NCBI GenBank assembly: GCA_942492835.1
Contig: OW818645.1
Coordinates: 310,001-374,000, forward strand
Direction of reading: 5' to 3'
Source: GWB2-37-7 sp942492835
GTDB taxonomy: Bacteria; Bacillota; Clostridia; Lutisporales; Lutisporaceae
DNA length: 64,000 nucleotides
Positions 1-8,943 of the stretch are shown piece by piece. Numbering within the stretch: the first letter of the stretch is position 1; each line of letters opens with the position of its first letter. The notes under the pieces were generated by a model, which was not told the origin of the DNA, searched no databases, and saw only the letters and a list, made by a program, of their open reading frames with translations. A program made the position numbers and the translations under genes.

Positions 1-100
1 AATGGCATCCATCAATAATATCTTTAAAATCATCCGAATACTGTTCTCCCACAATTTTATATACAGTCTTAACTAACTCCTCTAATTCTTTTAGTTCCAT
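1..100 (-). CDS. Small phage protein, partial (N-terminus only)
   Basis: An ATG at 98-100 with an AGGAG ribosome-binding site just upstream opens a frame that runs off the left edge after 33 codons. The visible part is acidic and helical (MELKELEELV...). It follows the tail genes on the same strand, so it is probably a short late gene. I do not recognise the family. Confidence 0.45.
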   Translation of the reverse strand, partial: MELKELEELVKTVYKIVGEQYSDDFKDIIDGCH

Positions 101-209
101 ATTAATCTCCTATAATTTTCTATAGCTCATCATATCTCGAAAACATGAGTCTTAACTTAATTCTATCATCTGAACGTACAAAATAGAAGGGCAGTTTATT
201 AACATTCTA

Positions 210-356
210 TTACGAATTAATTTTACCTAATACTTCTGTTTTCTCTGATTCTGTTAGTTTGGTATAATCTGCAATAATTACTTCTGCTGTTTTGCCTTCA
301 TCAACCATTCTAGTTTTTATCGCATTAACAAATATGTTCAACTTCCAGGTAGGCAT
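210..356 (-). CDS. Small conserved-looking phage tail-operon protein (48 aa)
   Basis: A 48-codon frame starting MPTWKLN with a GGAGGTG ribosome-binding site that overlaps the stop of the preceding gene. It lies at the distal end of the tail operon, where contractile-tail phages of Firmicutes often carry short proteins after the fibre. The composition is mixed and charged, with no membrane segment. Function unknown. The tight spacing and good ribosome-binding site make it a likely real gene. Confidence 0.55.
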   Translation of the reverse strand: MPTWKLNIFVNAIKTRMVDEGKTAEVIIADYTKLTESEKTEVLGKINS

Positions 357-358
357 TA

Positions 359-679
359 TTAAGCACCTCCCATAATGGCAGCCATTGCAAGGGTAAGATC
401 CGTAACTTGCTGCTCAAGCTCTATATTTTTTAGCTCCAATTTGAGTACTTTATCTTCATCTGTAGGTATACAGTCCTCATAAATAAAGAAGAAATTCTTC
501 TCTGTGTGATTATACATAAGTACTGTTACCTTACCCGCAGGTGCTAGGGGGTACTCAGGCAATATCTCAACTTGTAGAGCTTTGTTTTTTTGTTCTACGG
601 ATAGCAATGTTCCATCATGGATTGTAGAACCTACTCTTGATGTCGTTTCTGATACTGGTTCAAGGAATAAATATTTCAT
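359..679 (-). CDS. Phage tail-fibre accessory protein (106 aa)
   Basis: I chose the ATG at 677-679 (MKYLFLEP...) because AAGGAG sits about 9 bases upstream. A longer frame would run into the fibre gene. The C-terminal 30 residues are heptad-like (LKLELKNIELEQQVTDL), suggesting a short coiled coil. It lies immediately downstream of the tail fibre and is probably co-translated with it. Small proteins in this position are often fibre-assembly or tail-associated proteins, but I cannot assign a named family. Confidence 0.55.
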   Translation of the reverse strand: MKYLFLEPVSETTSRVGSTIHDGTLLSVEQKNKALQVEILPEYPLAPAGKVTVLMYNHTEKNFFFIYEDCIPTDEDKVLKLELKNIELEQQVTDLTLAMAAIMGGA

Positions 680-693
680 AGCTCTCAACTCCT

Positions 694-2898
694 TTACATA
701 GTAAGTAGTATTGTGGAGAATGGGCAAAAACTGTGTATTGCCCATTTTGCGTAATAAGAACTGTTGTTGGGATTATAGAGCAAGCCTTTACTGTAAAAAT
801 AACCCCCCGTTGAGTCATATGCACCATCTAACCCTCTAAATTTGTATGTCCCATTTGGAATACTGCTACTGGTAGTGTCATCCACATACCAAGCTTGTAT
901 CAAGGCAAGGGTTGTCTTATCCAGTAAGTAAACACACATTGAATAGGCTGCTTGAGAAGTATACCCGGCAACTAAAATAGCAGTTGGATGACCAACATCT
1001 TTTACAAACATGTCCCCCTGGAATGATACCGAAGCCCCCTCTACCAAGACTTCTAGGGTATTTTTGTCAACTTTGTAGAGTTTTCCAGGATTACTGTAGT
1101 TAAATATATAAAAGTTTGGCTCTGTAGTTACGTTGTTATTAACAAAACGTTTGTTCACAATTCGTGAATCTGTTGTCTCTGCAACTATTGTTAATGTGGT
1201 GAGGTCTATTTTGACAAGCTTCCATGTCCCCAAGTGCAAATATAGATAGCCATCTATTATTCGCCCATTCGTTGGAGCTTGTGAAAATGCTGTTTGTTGA
1301 GTTCCTAATATAAGAGTATTGGTTGTATCAATAGTGCTATCGATTTTTCTTAGATAAATATAGTCTCCATATCTAAACGATACTACGCCCCCTGGCAGTA
1401 TACTCCAATCATAACTTGTTGTATATGTGCTGGGTATATAATTACTAGCTAATAAAACGTTATAAGCATTATAGCATTGTATATATTGAGGAGAACCCGA
1501 CCTCACAAAGTACAACTTGGTATCCACTGTAGCAAATTCAGTGCTAAAGTCGTATGCACTTTGGCAATTGGTTGCTGCGAGTACCTCACCAGCGAGGTCT
1601 AACACTGTGGTAGTAAAGCTTGATACTATCTTAAACCTTGAAGATATATAGGAGTTCTGTATATAAGCTATATATTGTGGATTATATGCACCAATGGTAA
1701 GTCCTGAATAGTCCACCACTTGACGTAGAACTTCAGGATATTGGCTCAATAGCTCATAACCACCAGTTATGCCCACAGGCATAATATAATTGGCTATCAT
1801 GACCTTATCGCCCACCCCTGCAACTTTATCATATGTGCCTAAAGCCAAACCTTCTTCTGTTCCAAAAGCAACACCTGCTACAACCTTATCTGCTGTGACA
1901 TTGCCATACTCACCTCCCTCACCCAATAATTGAAAATTTACTCCATCATAAAATAAGGTATACGCTCCCACTTTTAAACTTGCATCTAAACCTCCTGGCT
2001 TTTTAATTCCCCCTGCGCTACCTATTGTTGAAACATTCAATGTAGAAACTCCAGTTGAAGCTGCATTAATTAATACAGTAAATTTTTGATTTACTAATAT
2101 GGTTTCTGCAGTGACTACACTGTAATTATTGCCAATATTTGTAGTTGTCCCTAAATGCGGTACTTGCTTCGTATTGTCAGCCTGATGCGCAGCAAGGGCA
2201 GAAGCATCTGCTTTAGCTGCAATCTGATTAAGCACTGTTGTTGCAAAGTTTGGATCATCTCCAAGAGCTGCAGCTAATTCATTCAAGGTGTCTAGTGTTG
2301 CAGGGGATGCATCCACAAGAGCTGCTACCTTTGCATCTGTATAGGCTTTTGCGTTTGTCTCCGCTTCTGTTGCTTTGGTCTGAGCTCCTGCAGGAGTTTC
2401 TTTGGCAGCCACCTCTACTGATAATGCATTCAACTCATCAACAGAAGCAAATATTAGTGATTGGTCTATTGTAGCAGTAACATTCGCAACATCTCCGACA
2501 ATCGAAATGATGTCAATGGACTTCTCTAATACATCTGATCCCCCATCAGCAGGGATGTACTCAGCATTCACTCCTGCGTTTCCATAGCAATATAGTATTT
2601 CTCCTAAATCAGGATCCAGTGCAAATAGTCCAAGTTCACACCAAGAAAAACCGGATAAAAGCCCTTGATTAGAAAGCATTCCACCAACTGCTGCTTTCCC
2701 CCCTGTGAGTGGTTTCAATTTTGTAATATTAAGAGTTTTAACTTCATGCTTCAATATGTTTAATTCTAGGATAGAACTACCCTCGAGTTCTCCATCTCCT
2801 ACAGCTATACGTGTAAAGTTTAGTTGTGTACCAGCCTGTGCTTTTGCCTGTAGGTTTCTGCCTTTAGTAGTTAAGACTAATCCTCCGAATGCGCTCAT
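694..2898 (-). CDS. Tail fibre / tail-collar protein (P2 gpH position)
   Basis: 734 residues. The first 150 or so residues resemble the N-terminal domain of tail-collar fibre proteins (MSAFGGLVLTTKGRNL..., with a GDGE motif near residue 35), the part that attaches to the baseplate. Around residues 195-235 is the fibre repeat signature DTLNELAAALGDDPNFATT. The C-terminal two thirds is rich in Thr, Ser, Tyr and Gly and beta-like, with no domain I can name, and is presumably the receptor-binding part. The ATG overlaps the stop of the gpI-like gene by one base, so the two are translationally coupled. It recognises the host surface. Confidence 0.8.
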   Translation of the reverse strand: MSAFGGLVLTTKGRNLQAKAQAGTQLNFTRIAVGDGELEGSSILELNILKHEVKTLNITKLKPLTGGKAAVGGMLSNQGLLSGFSWCELGLFALDPDLGEILYCYGNAGVNAEYIPADGGSDVLEKSIDIISIVGDVANVTATIDQSLIFASVDELNALSVEVAAKETPAGAQTKATEAETNAKAYTDAKVAALVDASPATLDTLNELAAALGDDPNFATTVLNQIAAKADASALAAHQADNTKQVPHLGTTTNIGNNYSVVTAETILVNQKFTVLINAASTGVSTLNVSTIGSAGGIKKPGGLDASLKVGAYTLFYDGVNFQLLGEGGEYGNVTADKVVAGVAFGTEEGLALGTYDKVAGVGDKVMIANYIMPVGITGGYELLSQYPEVLRQVVDYSGLTIGAYNPQYIAYIQNSYISSRFKIVSSFTTTVLDLAGEVLAATNCQSAYDFSTEFATVDTKLYFVRSGSPQYIQCYNAYNVLLASNYIPSTYTTSYDWSILPGGVVSFRYGDYIYLRKIDSTIDTTNTLILGTQQTAFSQAPTNGRIIDGYLYLHLGTWKLVKIDLTTLTIVAETTDSRIVNKRFVNNNVTTEPNFYIFNYSNPGKLYKVDKNTLEVLVEGASVSFQGDMFVKDVGHPTAILVAGYTSQAAYSMCVYLLDKTTLALIQAWYVDDTTSSSIPNGTYKFRGLDGAYDSTGGYFYSKGLLYNPNNSSYYAKWAIHSFCPFSTILLTM

Positions 2899-3458
2899 TA
2901 TACCACCTGCCTTATTTCTAATTTATCACTGGTATGCACTACTCCGGCAAAATATAAATTCATTTCTCCTGATAGAGAAATTATGATTTCCTCCAAGTGT
3001 GCTGAGTTTCTTTTTACTGCGTTTAATACCTGGATGAACTGGTCAGCTCGTTCACCTGTTACAGCCGAATTCGTTGTAACAACCTTGAACATAAATGGAT
3101 CTCCGCCATATTCATACCATTCCTGAGTATATCCATCTCCAAAATATATCTTGATTACTTCTTCAACTGCAAAAGGAGTGCCTAAGCACGCCTTTATAAT
3201 CGGAGCTGTTTTTATCAGCTGTTTTTTAACTTCTATGTCAGCCTTAGCATCATACCAGTCTATCTTCATCTGCCATGCCAGCTCATCAAGTATCACTTCA
3301 GGAAGAGAATCAATCCTGGAATACAGCAATGTCAGCTTTGTTTCTTGTGCTATCTGCTGGAGCTGTGGAGTAAGTGCAGCACATAGAGCTACAGTTGTTG
3401 GATCCTGCTTCATAAAGTTAGTTTGGAGACTTAATAAATCAACATCTGCTAGTTTCAT
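2898..3458 (-). CDS. Tail protein I (P2 gpI-like baseplate wedge)
   Basis: 186 residues matching the gpI family in length and pattern. It contains the DELAWQMKIDWYDA segment (around residues 58-71) and the following helical stretch ending in LGTPFAVEEVI. In P2-like phages gpI joins the baseplate wedge to the fibre. It sits in the canonical W-J-I-H order, between baseplate J and the fibre, and ends with a 1-base overlap with the fibre start. Confidence 0.85.
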   Translation of the reverse strand: MKLADVDLLSLQTNFMKQDPTTVALCAALTPQLQQIAQETKLTLLYSRIDSLPEVILDELAWQMKIDWYDAKADIEVKKQLIKTAPIIKACLGTPFAVEEVIKIYFGDGYTQEWYEYGGDPFMFKVVTTNSAVTGERADQFIQVLNAVKRNSAHLEEIIISLSGEMNLYFAGVVHTSDKLEIRQVV

Positions 3459-3459
3459 C

Positions 3460-4566
3460 TTATATCAAACCTCCATATGTTATTGTTACAATGCCCTCTT
3501 TAGCCACATGGTCTACTACTAACTCCGTATATATGGGGCTAACTATATTGATTCTGTTTGCACCGGCATTTAACATTAGCTGCTTTAAATAATCTGGATT
3601 TATAGCCCTTCCCTGCTTGGTCTTTTGCCATAATATATATTTATCTTTTGCGCCATCTGAAGCTTCTATTGCTGACACTATGGAAGCTTCCTCAGTCTTT
3701 CTTTCATTCGAAATGTAATAGGTTAATTCTATGTTGTAAACGTCCTGAATTGCTGCAGCTGTTTGAACTAAATCAGTCTGTGGTCTTCTGTTTTTCGGAG
3801 TTAACACAGCTTGAACTGCATCCAAAACAGCTTGTGATGGCAACTCTCCGTTTTTCATAAGGATACTTATCTTAGATACTCCTGGTGTCGGTGAAGTAAC
3901 TGAAACATCAGCAATATTACTGTCTGCTGTCTTCGCCCAGTACTCATACCCACCAGTGGGGCCTGCGGTAGAAATACTATCAGGTGCAAGCCTTATTCTT
4001 TCCCTATAGCTTTCATCGTCCTCAATGTCAGCACCGCCGCTGCTTGTGTCTGTATTTGTAACAGAAGCTACAAAGGCTGTAGGGTCAACAATCTTATTAA
4101 CCTGATTAGGCGCAAAATCGTTATACATAGCACCAGCCTCAATAGCTTCTGCCGATACAATTCCATATGTTTGACCTGCAGGTATAACAAGGTCTTCTGT
4201 AGTTGCGAAGAACAATGCTCCATCAGGTGTTGCTCTTGTACTTTTAGCTATTGTTACGGCTGTTGTTTGTGCCGCAGATAGCATCCATTTTAGCTTTACT
4301 GTTGCTTTCTTAGCCGTCAGTCTTGTAGTGGCTCCACCTACTGCATCCAGGAAATCACCGCAAGCATATCTTAAAAGATTCTGCTTGCCAGTCTCGTTAA
4401 TATCATTCTTTGCACCCACAAGGTATGGCAGAAAATTCAAAAGAAAAATCCTTCGTTCATCTCCTGGGTAAAATGTCTCTCCCGAGACTTGCTCAAAGGA
4501 TGCTATGAGTTGATTTTCTAATGTCTTTGCATCGACCTCAACAAATTTAATATTATTCAATCTCAA
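3460..4566 (-). CDS. Baseplate J-like protein (P2 gpJ)
   Basis: 368 residues. It has the baseplate_J features FYPGDERRIFLLNFLPYL near residue 35 and the central GGADIEDDESYRERIRLAP segment followed by GPTGGYEYWAK (about residues 180-210). In the contractile tail it forms the baseplate wedge. It overlaps the end of the W-like gene by 14 bases, so expression is probably coupled. Length and position agree with gpJ. Confidence 0.9.
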   Translation of the reverse strand: MRLNNIKFVEVDAKTLENQLIASFEQVSGETFYPGDERRIFLLNFLPYLVGAKNDINETGKQNLLRYACGDFLDAVGGATTRLTAKKATVKLKWMLSAAQTTAVTIAKSTRATPDGALFFATTEDLVIPAGQTYGIVSAEAIEAGAMYNDFAPNQVNKIVDPTAFVASVTNTDTSSGGADIEDDESYRERIRLAPDSISTAGPTGGYEYWAKTADSNIADVSVTSPTPGVSKISILMKNGELPSQAVLDAVQAVLTPKNRRPQTDLVQTAAAIQDVYNIELTYYISNERKTEEASIVSAIEASDGAKDKYILWQKTKQGRAINPDYLKQLMLNAGANRINIVSPIYTELVVDHVAKEGIVTITYGGLI

Positions 4567-4858
4567 TCACCACCTTAAATTGCATATTGCCAGCTAGATC
4601 AACCGAAAGAAACTCGACTGAAATAACAGTTGCCCTGGGTTCTCTCTCACTAACTAGCTCATATATTTGTGCAGTTATATCAGCTATAGCATTTTGTATA
4701 GGCTGGTCAACAAAAGATGGGTTGATACCAATGGTTCTATCATAGGCAACTTCATACTTATTTGTTGCAATAAGATTCTTTACATTTTGCGCTATTCGAT
4801 TGACGCCTTTAACTCCCCAATCAAGCTTTGCATCTCCTGTATTTATAGTTACTTGCAC
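4553..4858 (-). CDS. gp25/gpW-like baseplate protein
   Basis: 101 residues. The pattern DRTIGINPSFVDQPIQNA followed by I..LV.EREPRATV is typical of the gp25-like / P2 gpW baseplate family, whose members nucleate the sheath on the baseplate. It directly precedes baseplate J and overlaps it by 14 bases. Confidence 0.8.
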   Translation of the reverse strand: MQVTINTGDAKLDWGVKGVNRIAQNVKNLIATNKYEVAYDRTIGINPSFVDQPIQNAIADITAQIYELVSEREPRATVISVEFLSVDLAGNMQFKVVIEIE

Positions 4859-4871
4859 CTAAACCCCTCCC

Positions 4872-5435
4872 TTATAAGGACTTTTCAAGCCTCTCCATTT
4901 TTGCAATAGCTGCTTTATAATTTGGGTTATCTCTTTTATTGGTAACCTTTGTGGATGGGTTAAATATGTCCTGATTAGGAATAATCTTTTGACCTATAGC
5001 TGATGGACTTGAGTTTTTACCTGTTGTTGACACCTTCCCCTCTCGCACATATTCTTCAAAGTCGAGTTTCAAAGTTGCCTTGAGCATATTGCCTATATTA
5101 TCAACAACTTCGCCTGAAACTGCCCGAGATTTTAAAAGCCATTTATTTTTCCCTAGAGGCTTATTTCCAAGCATGAATATTGATGGCTGAGCAGCCAATA
5201 GGATGTCCCCCCACTCATCAATTTCTTTTCTTACGTTAATTCCAAGCTCAACATTTAGAGGAATGGAGAAACTTAGTTTTGCTAATCCTGCTCCTTTTAT
5301 ATAGGTACTAGGTTTACTTTTAATTTTATCTTGTTGTTCTGTTTGAATTTCATCTCCATAACTCAATCCTGAAAATGTATATTTCTTATTGCTACTAACT
5401 TGGAATATCTTCTTTTGGAATACAGCTATAGGCAT
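4872..5435 (-). CDS. Probable gpU-like tail protein
   Basis: 187 residues starting MPIAVFQKKIFQ, with GGAGG upstream. The N-terminal 130 residues follow the P2 gpU layout: a front beta region, a request-like GLSYGDEI segment, a central W-x-x-I-L-L-A turn and a C-terminal beta strand LKLDFEEYV. The last 50 residues are a Ser/Lys/Asn-rich extension. gpU-like proteins act in tail completion. The family match is from pattern only; the place in the tail operon supports a structural tail role. Confidence 0.5.
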   Translation of the reverse strand: MPIAVFQKKIFQVSSNKKYTFSGLSYGDEIQTEQQDKIKSKPSTYIKGAGLAKLSFSIPLNVELGINVRKEIDEWGDILLAAQPSIFMLGNKPLGKNKWLLKSRAVSGEVVDNIGNMLKATLKLDFEEYVREGKVSTTGKNSSPSAIGQKIIPNQDIFNPSTKVTNKRDNPNYKAAIAKMERLEKSL

Positions 5436-5437
5436 AA

Positions 5438-5647
5438 TTAATCACCTCCAGGGAACTTAGCTATTATCAGGGCATCTTCTAGACTGGTCGAAAAAACAAT
5501 TATAGCCACTAAGTCATTTACTAGCAAGCTTCCTACATGTGTAGCTATAGGTATTAGATATGTCGTTGTATTGTCTCTGTCTTGAAACATAACCCTAGCC
5601 ATATGAGCCGCATTATCGACAGTGGACACTTTGCCTTTTAAATGCAT
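5438..5647 (-). CDS. Small gpV-like baseplate spike (OB-fold) protein
   Basis: 69 residues from an ATG that overlaps the stop of the gpD-like gene (TGATG), with GGAGGGG upstream. The pattern G-K-V-x-x-V-D ... A-R-V-M-F-x-D-R-D-N-T-T-T-Y-L-I-P ... A-I-I-V-F matches the N-terminal OB-fold of gpV/gp5-type baseplate assembly proteins. The long C-terminal spike of classical gpV is missing, so the protein is a minimal OB module. It sits between hub gpD and the rest of the baseplate genes, as expected for the central spike. Confidence 0.55.
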   Translation of the reverse strand: MHLKGKVSTVDNAAHMARVMFQDRDNTTTYLIPIATHVGSLLVNDLVAIIVFSTSLEDALIIAKFPGGD

Positions 5648-6576
5648 CAATACCCCTCCAATGGCTTCCTAAGCCTTAGATATGTTTCACTGCATATTAA
5701 GTCATGGGTGAGGCTATCAATAAAGTATTTATTGTCAAACATTCCAACTTGTCTAACTTCAACATTACTTGCTGCAGCCCAATTTGTATTAAGCTGAGTC
5801 GAGAAGCTTCCTGATATCATCTTTTTATTTTCATATCTTAGTAAGCCTTTTGCATACCTATCGGCCTCAGCTTGGTTACTGCAGTAAATCAATTTGTTAA
5901 GTACCGGTCCAAATATATCTTTAGCCGAATACTCACCCTTGATATATCCGTTAATACCATTGCTTTTGACAATGCATTTTTGGTATATATCAGTTGAAAC
6001 ATTCTTGAAAACAAAGTTCCTTAGGATTTGGTTTTCATAAATGATTGAGTTCTTCTGATCAACTTCCTTCTGCTCCTCTTCATGTTCATCATAAATAGCT
6101 ATAGTCTTATTGTAGATTTTTAGAGTATAACCTTCCAGCATGCACCGGTACGCTAAAAAATCAAAATCAGCCTGGTCTATCTGATCCACACGCTGATATA
6201 AATAATTAACTACATTATAAGTCTTAACTTCAAAGCCATATTTAGCAGCTATCTGGTTCACAAATTCTAGGAACCTTACATTTTCCCATCCTTGGCTTCT
6301 AGCTGTCTTACTTTGTTGTGGAATAGACAAAGCTTTTATACCGAATGTTCCAGAGTTTTGTGTCAATTCATCTATAAACATTAGCCCTGTATCATAGCCA
6401 TTATGCTTGACCTGCAGGGTATCATTCTTCTTAGGATTCCATTTACTCCATAAGCCCTTAGTATCTGAAAATGCAATATTGATACTATCAGGTTTCCCTC
6501 CTGCATTATCTTTCAGTTTGAGCACTACAGGCTCTACGTCATTGTTGATATTTACTTTGTTATATATTATATCCAT
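5647..6576 (-). CDS. Late control protein D (gpD-like tail hub)
   Basis: 309 residues with the gpD layout: an N-terminal beta domain with FSDTKGLWSKWNPKKND, then YLYQRVDQIDQADFDFLAYRCMLEGY around residues 125-150, the signature of the tail hub domain that reads 'dequeDFLxRLAxxxGy' in the family. It forms the baseplate hub of the contractile tail. It is coupled to the gpV-like gene by a TGATG overlap and follows the gpX-like gene by 3 bases. Confidence 0.85.
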   Translation of the reverse strand: MDIIYNKVNINNDVEPVVLKLKDNAGGKPDSINIAFSDTKGLWSKWNPKKNDTLQVKHNGYDTGLMFIDELTQNSGTFGIKALSIPQQSKTARSQGWENVRFLEFVNQIAAKYGFEVKTYNVVNYLYQRVDQIDQADFDFLAYRCMLEGYTLKIYNKTIAIYDEHEEEQKEVDQKNSIIYENQILRNFVFKNVSTDIYQKCIVKSNGINGYIKGEYSAKDIFGPVLNKLIYCSNQAEADRYAKGLLRYENKKMISGSFSTQLNTNWAAASNVEVRQVGMFDNKYFIDSLTHDLICSETYLRLRKPLEGY

Positions 6577-6579
6577 GCT

Positions 6580-6792
6580 CTAGCCTCTCTTCCATGGAGG
6601 CATTGAGTCAGCTGACTGCTGTTCCAATATAGGTATTTTCAAAAAAACACCCGCAGTGAAAATTATTACTTTTCTGTGTAATGGATTTGCCTGGATAATT
6701 GTTGATGCATTTACTTCATCATTATAAAAATCAAGGGCAATACTATCGAAAGTATCACCCGCGATTGTTTCATATTCAAAATATTTAAGCAA
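6580..6792 (-). CDS. Tail protein X (LysM-like), TTG start
   Basis: 70 residues. The TTG at 6790-6792 is chosen because AAGGAGGG lies 6 bases upstream and the downstream sequence KYFEYETIAGDTFDSIALDFYND begins the LysM-like fold typical of gpX. It ends KIPILEQQ...PPWKRG. The start lies 8 bases inside the 3' end of the tape measure gene. gpX-like proteins belong to the tail hub region and may bind peptidoglycan. Confidence 0.75.
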   Translation of the reverse strand: MLKYFEYETIAGDTFDSIALDFYNDEVNASTIIQANPLHRKVIIFTAGVFLKIPILEQQSADSMPPWKRG

Positions 6793-8443
6793 ATGACTCC
6801 CTCCTTTTGGATTCCCACCAGTCATCACACATCGTCTTAAAATCTTCAAAATGTTTTTTAGCTTCACCCTCTGTAACATTTCCTCCACCATAGTTAGGTG
6901 AGAATATAAATGTTGGGTTGCTGCCATTGTTATCGCTACCAACGCCCAGCACTTTGGCTGTTCTATCTAAGAGGGATAAACTTCTCGGTGTTCTTCTAAG
7001 CGGTATTGCAGCTTCTGGACCTGCTTCACCAAATATTGAAGGTTGGTTCGCAAAACCACCACGAGCAAACAAAGGTAATTCGGGAATTTTAAAGCCAACT
7101 TGTTTGCCACCAATCGCCGGTACCCAATCAGGGATTTTAATGCTAAGACTATTTACTGCTCTAATTATTCTATTTATAGAGCTTATTGCTATATTCATCC
7201 CAAACTTAAATGCTCCACCTATAGCTTCACCAATACCGCTGAACACAGCAGTAACTTGTCCCCACAACTCAATAGCTTTTCCAGATATCATATCCCAATT
7301 GCGCCACAAGAGAACTCCTATGGCAATCAAAATACCTATAGCTGCAGCTATTCCAAGTACTATCCATGTTGTTGGATTTGCCAACATTGCTGCATTAAGT
7401 CCCCATTGTGCTATTGTTGCAGCCATAGTTGCTCCTGATTGAAGCATTGTTGCAGCCCCTAATGTTGCCATAATACCTTGATAAATCATCATTCCTAAAG
7501 TAATTGCCTTCCATGCTACGATAGCTCCGACAATTCCCCAAATCAGAGGTTCAATTATATTCCAATTACTGCTTATAAAGCTATAAAGGTTGACAGCAAA
7601 ATTAATTACCTCTCCAAGCTTGTCAGCAAACATGCCTGTCTGAACTTGTATCGCTGGCATATTATTGATCAGGTAGCTAGTAAACTTCTCTACATATGGC
7701 ATTGCTTTTTCAACTATTGTAAATCCTACTCCCCTAAAGAACTTTTGGACTAGGTCTATTTTATCGCCTAAGTCATCGTAAGCTTTAATTTGAGCATCAG
7801 GCAGTATCAACCCATTTTTCTCTGCTTCCATAGAAAGCTTTTGAAGTCCTTCAACACCAGTATCAAATAGTGGTACTAGTTCAGCATACCCTCGGCCGAA
7901 CATTTTGCTTGCGAGTATGTTCCGTTCTGTTTCATCCTGCATCTGTGCAAGAGCTGCTACAGTGGTGGAAAACAACTCGCCCTGATTCTTGATTTTATTT
8001 GGGTCGATTCCAAGTTCCTTATATACGCCGTTTAACTCGCTGCCTTTTTTCCTTGCATTGGTCAAGTTCTTAGTCAGAAATGATACTCCGCTTCCAACAG
8101 CATCAAAATTGACGCCAACCTGTCCTGTAATATATTCAAGCTTCTGCAGTTCTTCAGATGTCAATCCTGTCCTGATACCCATTTCATTAATCGTCTCAGC
8201 ATATTTCAGCGTATCAACTGTTGCTTTGGTTATTGCCGCACCCATAGTAAGAATTCCAGTGCCTACCATAACAGCTCCAGCCTTAACTAGTTTCATTGCT
8301 TTATCGCCTACTTTGCCAAGGCTCCCAAACTCCTTATTGGCATTGTTAGCAAGTCTAGTTGAGTCCTGCATCGCCTTCTTAAGGCTGGGGTCAACCTTAC
8401 CTGCTAATAGGATTAAGGCTTCTAACTCTTTCTTACTTGCCAT
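6785..8443 (-). CDS. Tail tape measure protein
   Basis: 552 residues from the ATG at 8441-8443 (MASKKELEALI), which has AAGGAGG upstream. The N-terminal 100 residues are helical with the AGKVDPSLKKAMQD motif. Hydrophobic segments follow around residues 50-75 and 290-385, then FARGGFANQPSIFGEAGPEAAIPL, a motif near the C-terminus of many tape measure proteins. It sets tail length and passes through the tube. Short for a myovirus tape measure, so the tail should be short. It starts 10 bases before the end of the E' extension. Confidence 0.9.
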   Translation of the reverse strand: MASKKELEALILLAGKVDPSLKKAMQDSTRLANNANKEFGSLGKVGDKAMKLVKAGAVMVGTGILTMGAAITKATVDTLKYAETINEMGIRTGLTSEELQKLEYITGQVGVNFDAVGSGVSFLTKNLTNARKKGSELNGVYKELGIDPNKIKNQGELFSTTVAALAQMQDETERNILASKMFGRGYAELVPLFDTGVEGLQKLSMEAEKNGLILPDAQIKAYDDLGDKIDLVQKFFRGVGFTIVEKAMPYVEKFTSYLINNMPAIQVQTGMFADKLGEVINFAVNLYSFISSNWNIIEPLIWGIVGAIVAWKAITLGMMIYQGIMATLGAATMLQSGATMAATIAQWGLNAAMLANPTTWIVLGIAAAIGILIAIGVLLWRNWDMISGKAIELWGQVTAVFSGIGEAIGGAFKFGMNIAISSINRIIRAVNSLSIKIPDWVPAIGGKQVGFKIPELPLFARGGFANQPSIFGEAGPEAAIPLRRTPRSLSLLDRTAKVLGVGSDNNGSNPTFIFSPNYGGGNVTEGEAKKHFEDFKTMCDDWWESKRRESFA

Positions 8444-8620
8444 CCCTATTCGCCTCCTTATTTGCTCTCTCTGCTTCATCGGCCAGACGTTCATAAAAGT
8501 CTATAAAGTCAATAATACTCATATCTAAGCATTCAGAACGTGTAGCGAAATGATTGAATACTACCTGCGTGATAGCACCATTAAGGTACTCATCGGAGAT
8601 TAATCCTCCGAATTCAAGAA
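8433..8620 (-). CDS. gpE' extension made by -1 frameshift of the tail chaperone
   Basis: In the -1 frame relative to the chaperone gene a reading frame stays open for 62 codons (LLEFGGLISDEYLNG...) and stops at 8433, just inside the tape measure gene. It has no start codon or ribosome-binding site of its own. The slippery heptamer T-TTT-TTC is at 8621-8627, ten codons from the zero-frame stop. This is the conserved G/GT or E/E+E' arrangement of tail assembly chaperones. The predicted fusion is about 157 residues. Confidence 0.85.
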
Positions 8621-8905
8621 GAAAAAATTTCTTACTAATCCCTCAGCTTTACATGCGTCTTTTGCACTAAATCGCAAAATATCGTTTATATCAACATTGT
8701 GATTCGCCTTTTTAACAGCAGCTGCAAATAAGTATAAATGATAATCCGGATCAAGTTCTTGAACGGATATTACATTGCCGGCTTTCTTGAACTCTTTACT
8801 CGCATCCGCCTTGTCTCTTGCTGTCATGTCCTCAAAGTTATACTGCAGTTCAGTAACCTTTTGGCCATCTATGTCAATTGCCTTGCTTAATTTGAATATT
8901 TCCAT
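8600..8905 (-). CDS. Tail assembly chaperone (gpE-like), with frameshift site
   Basis: 101 residues (MEIFKLSKAIDIDGQKV...), helical and acidic, between the tail tube and tape measure genes, which is the fixed place of the tail assembly chaperone. The N-terminal pattern L-x-x-x-I-x-x-D-G-x-x-V-x-E-L resembles the gp41/gpE chaperone family. Near its 3' end it carries TTTTTTC (8621-8627), followed by the long open -1 frame, so it should make both a short and a long protein in an uneven ratio. Confidence 0.85.
   Translation of the reverse strand: MEIFKLSKAIDIDGQKVTELQYNFEDMTARDKADASKEFKKAGNVISVQELDPDYHLYLFAAAVKKANHNVDINDILRFSAKDACKAEGLVRNFFFLNSED
8621..8627 (-). promoter_or_regulatory. Slippery heptamer for programmed -1 frameshift
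   Basis: On the minus strand the bases read T TTT TTC in the chaperone frame (last T of an AAT codon, then TTT, TTC), fitting X-XXY-YYZ. The -1 frame is open from here to 8433. Confidence 0.8.
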
Positions 8906-8943
8906 TGATATTCCTCCTATTATTACTAAAATTTAGAGCAGCT

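Noticed and set aside
6918..7442. A 174-codon plus-strand frame in the tape measure gene
   Set aside because: It is the reverse shadow of the tape measure coding strand, with low-complexity composition and no start context.
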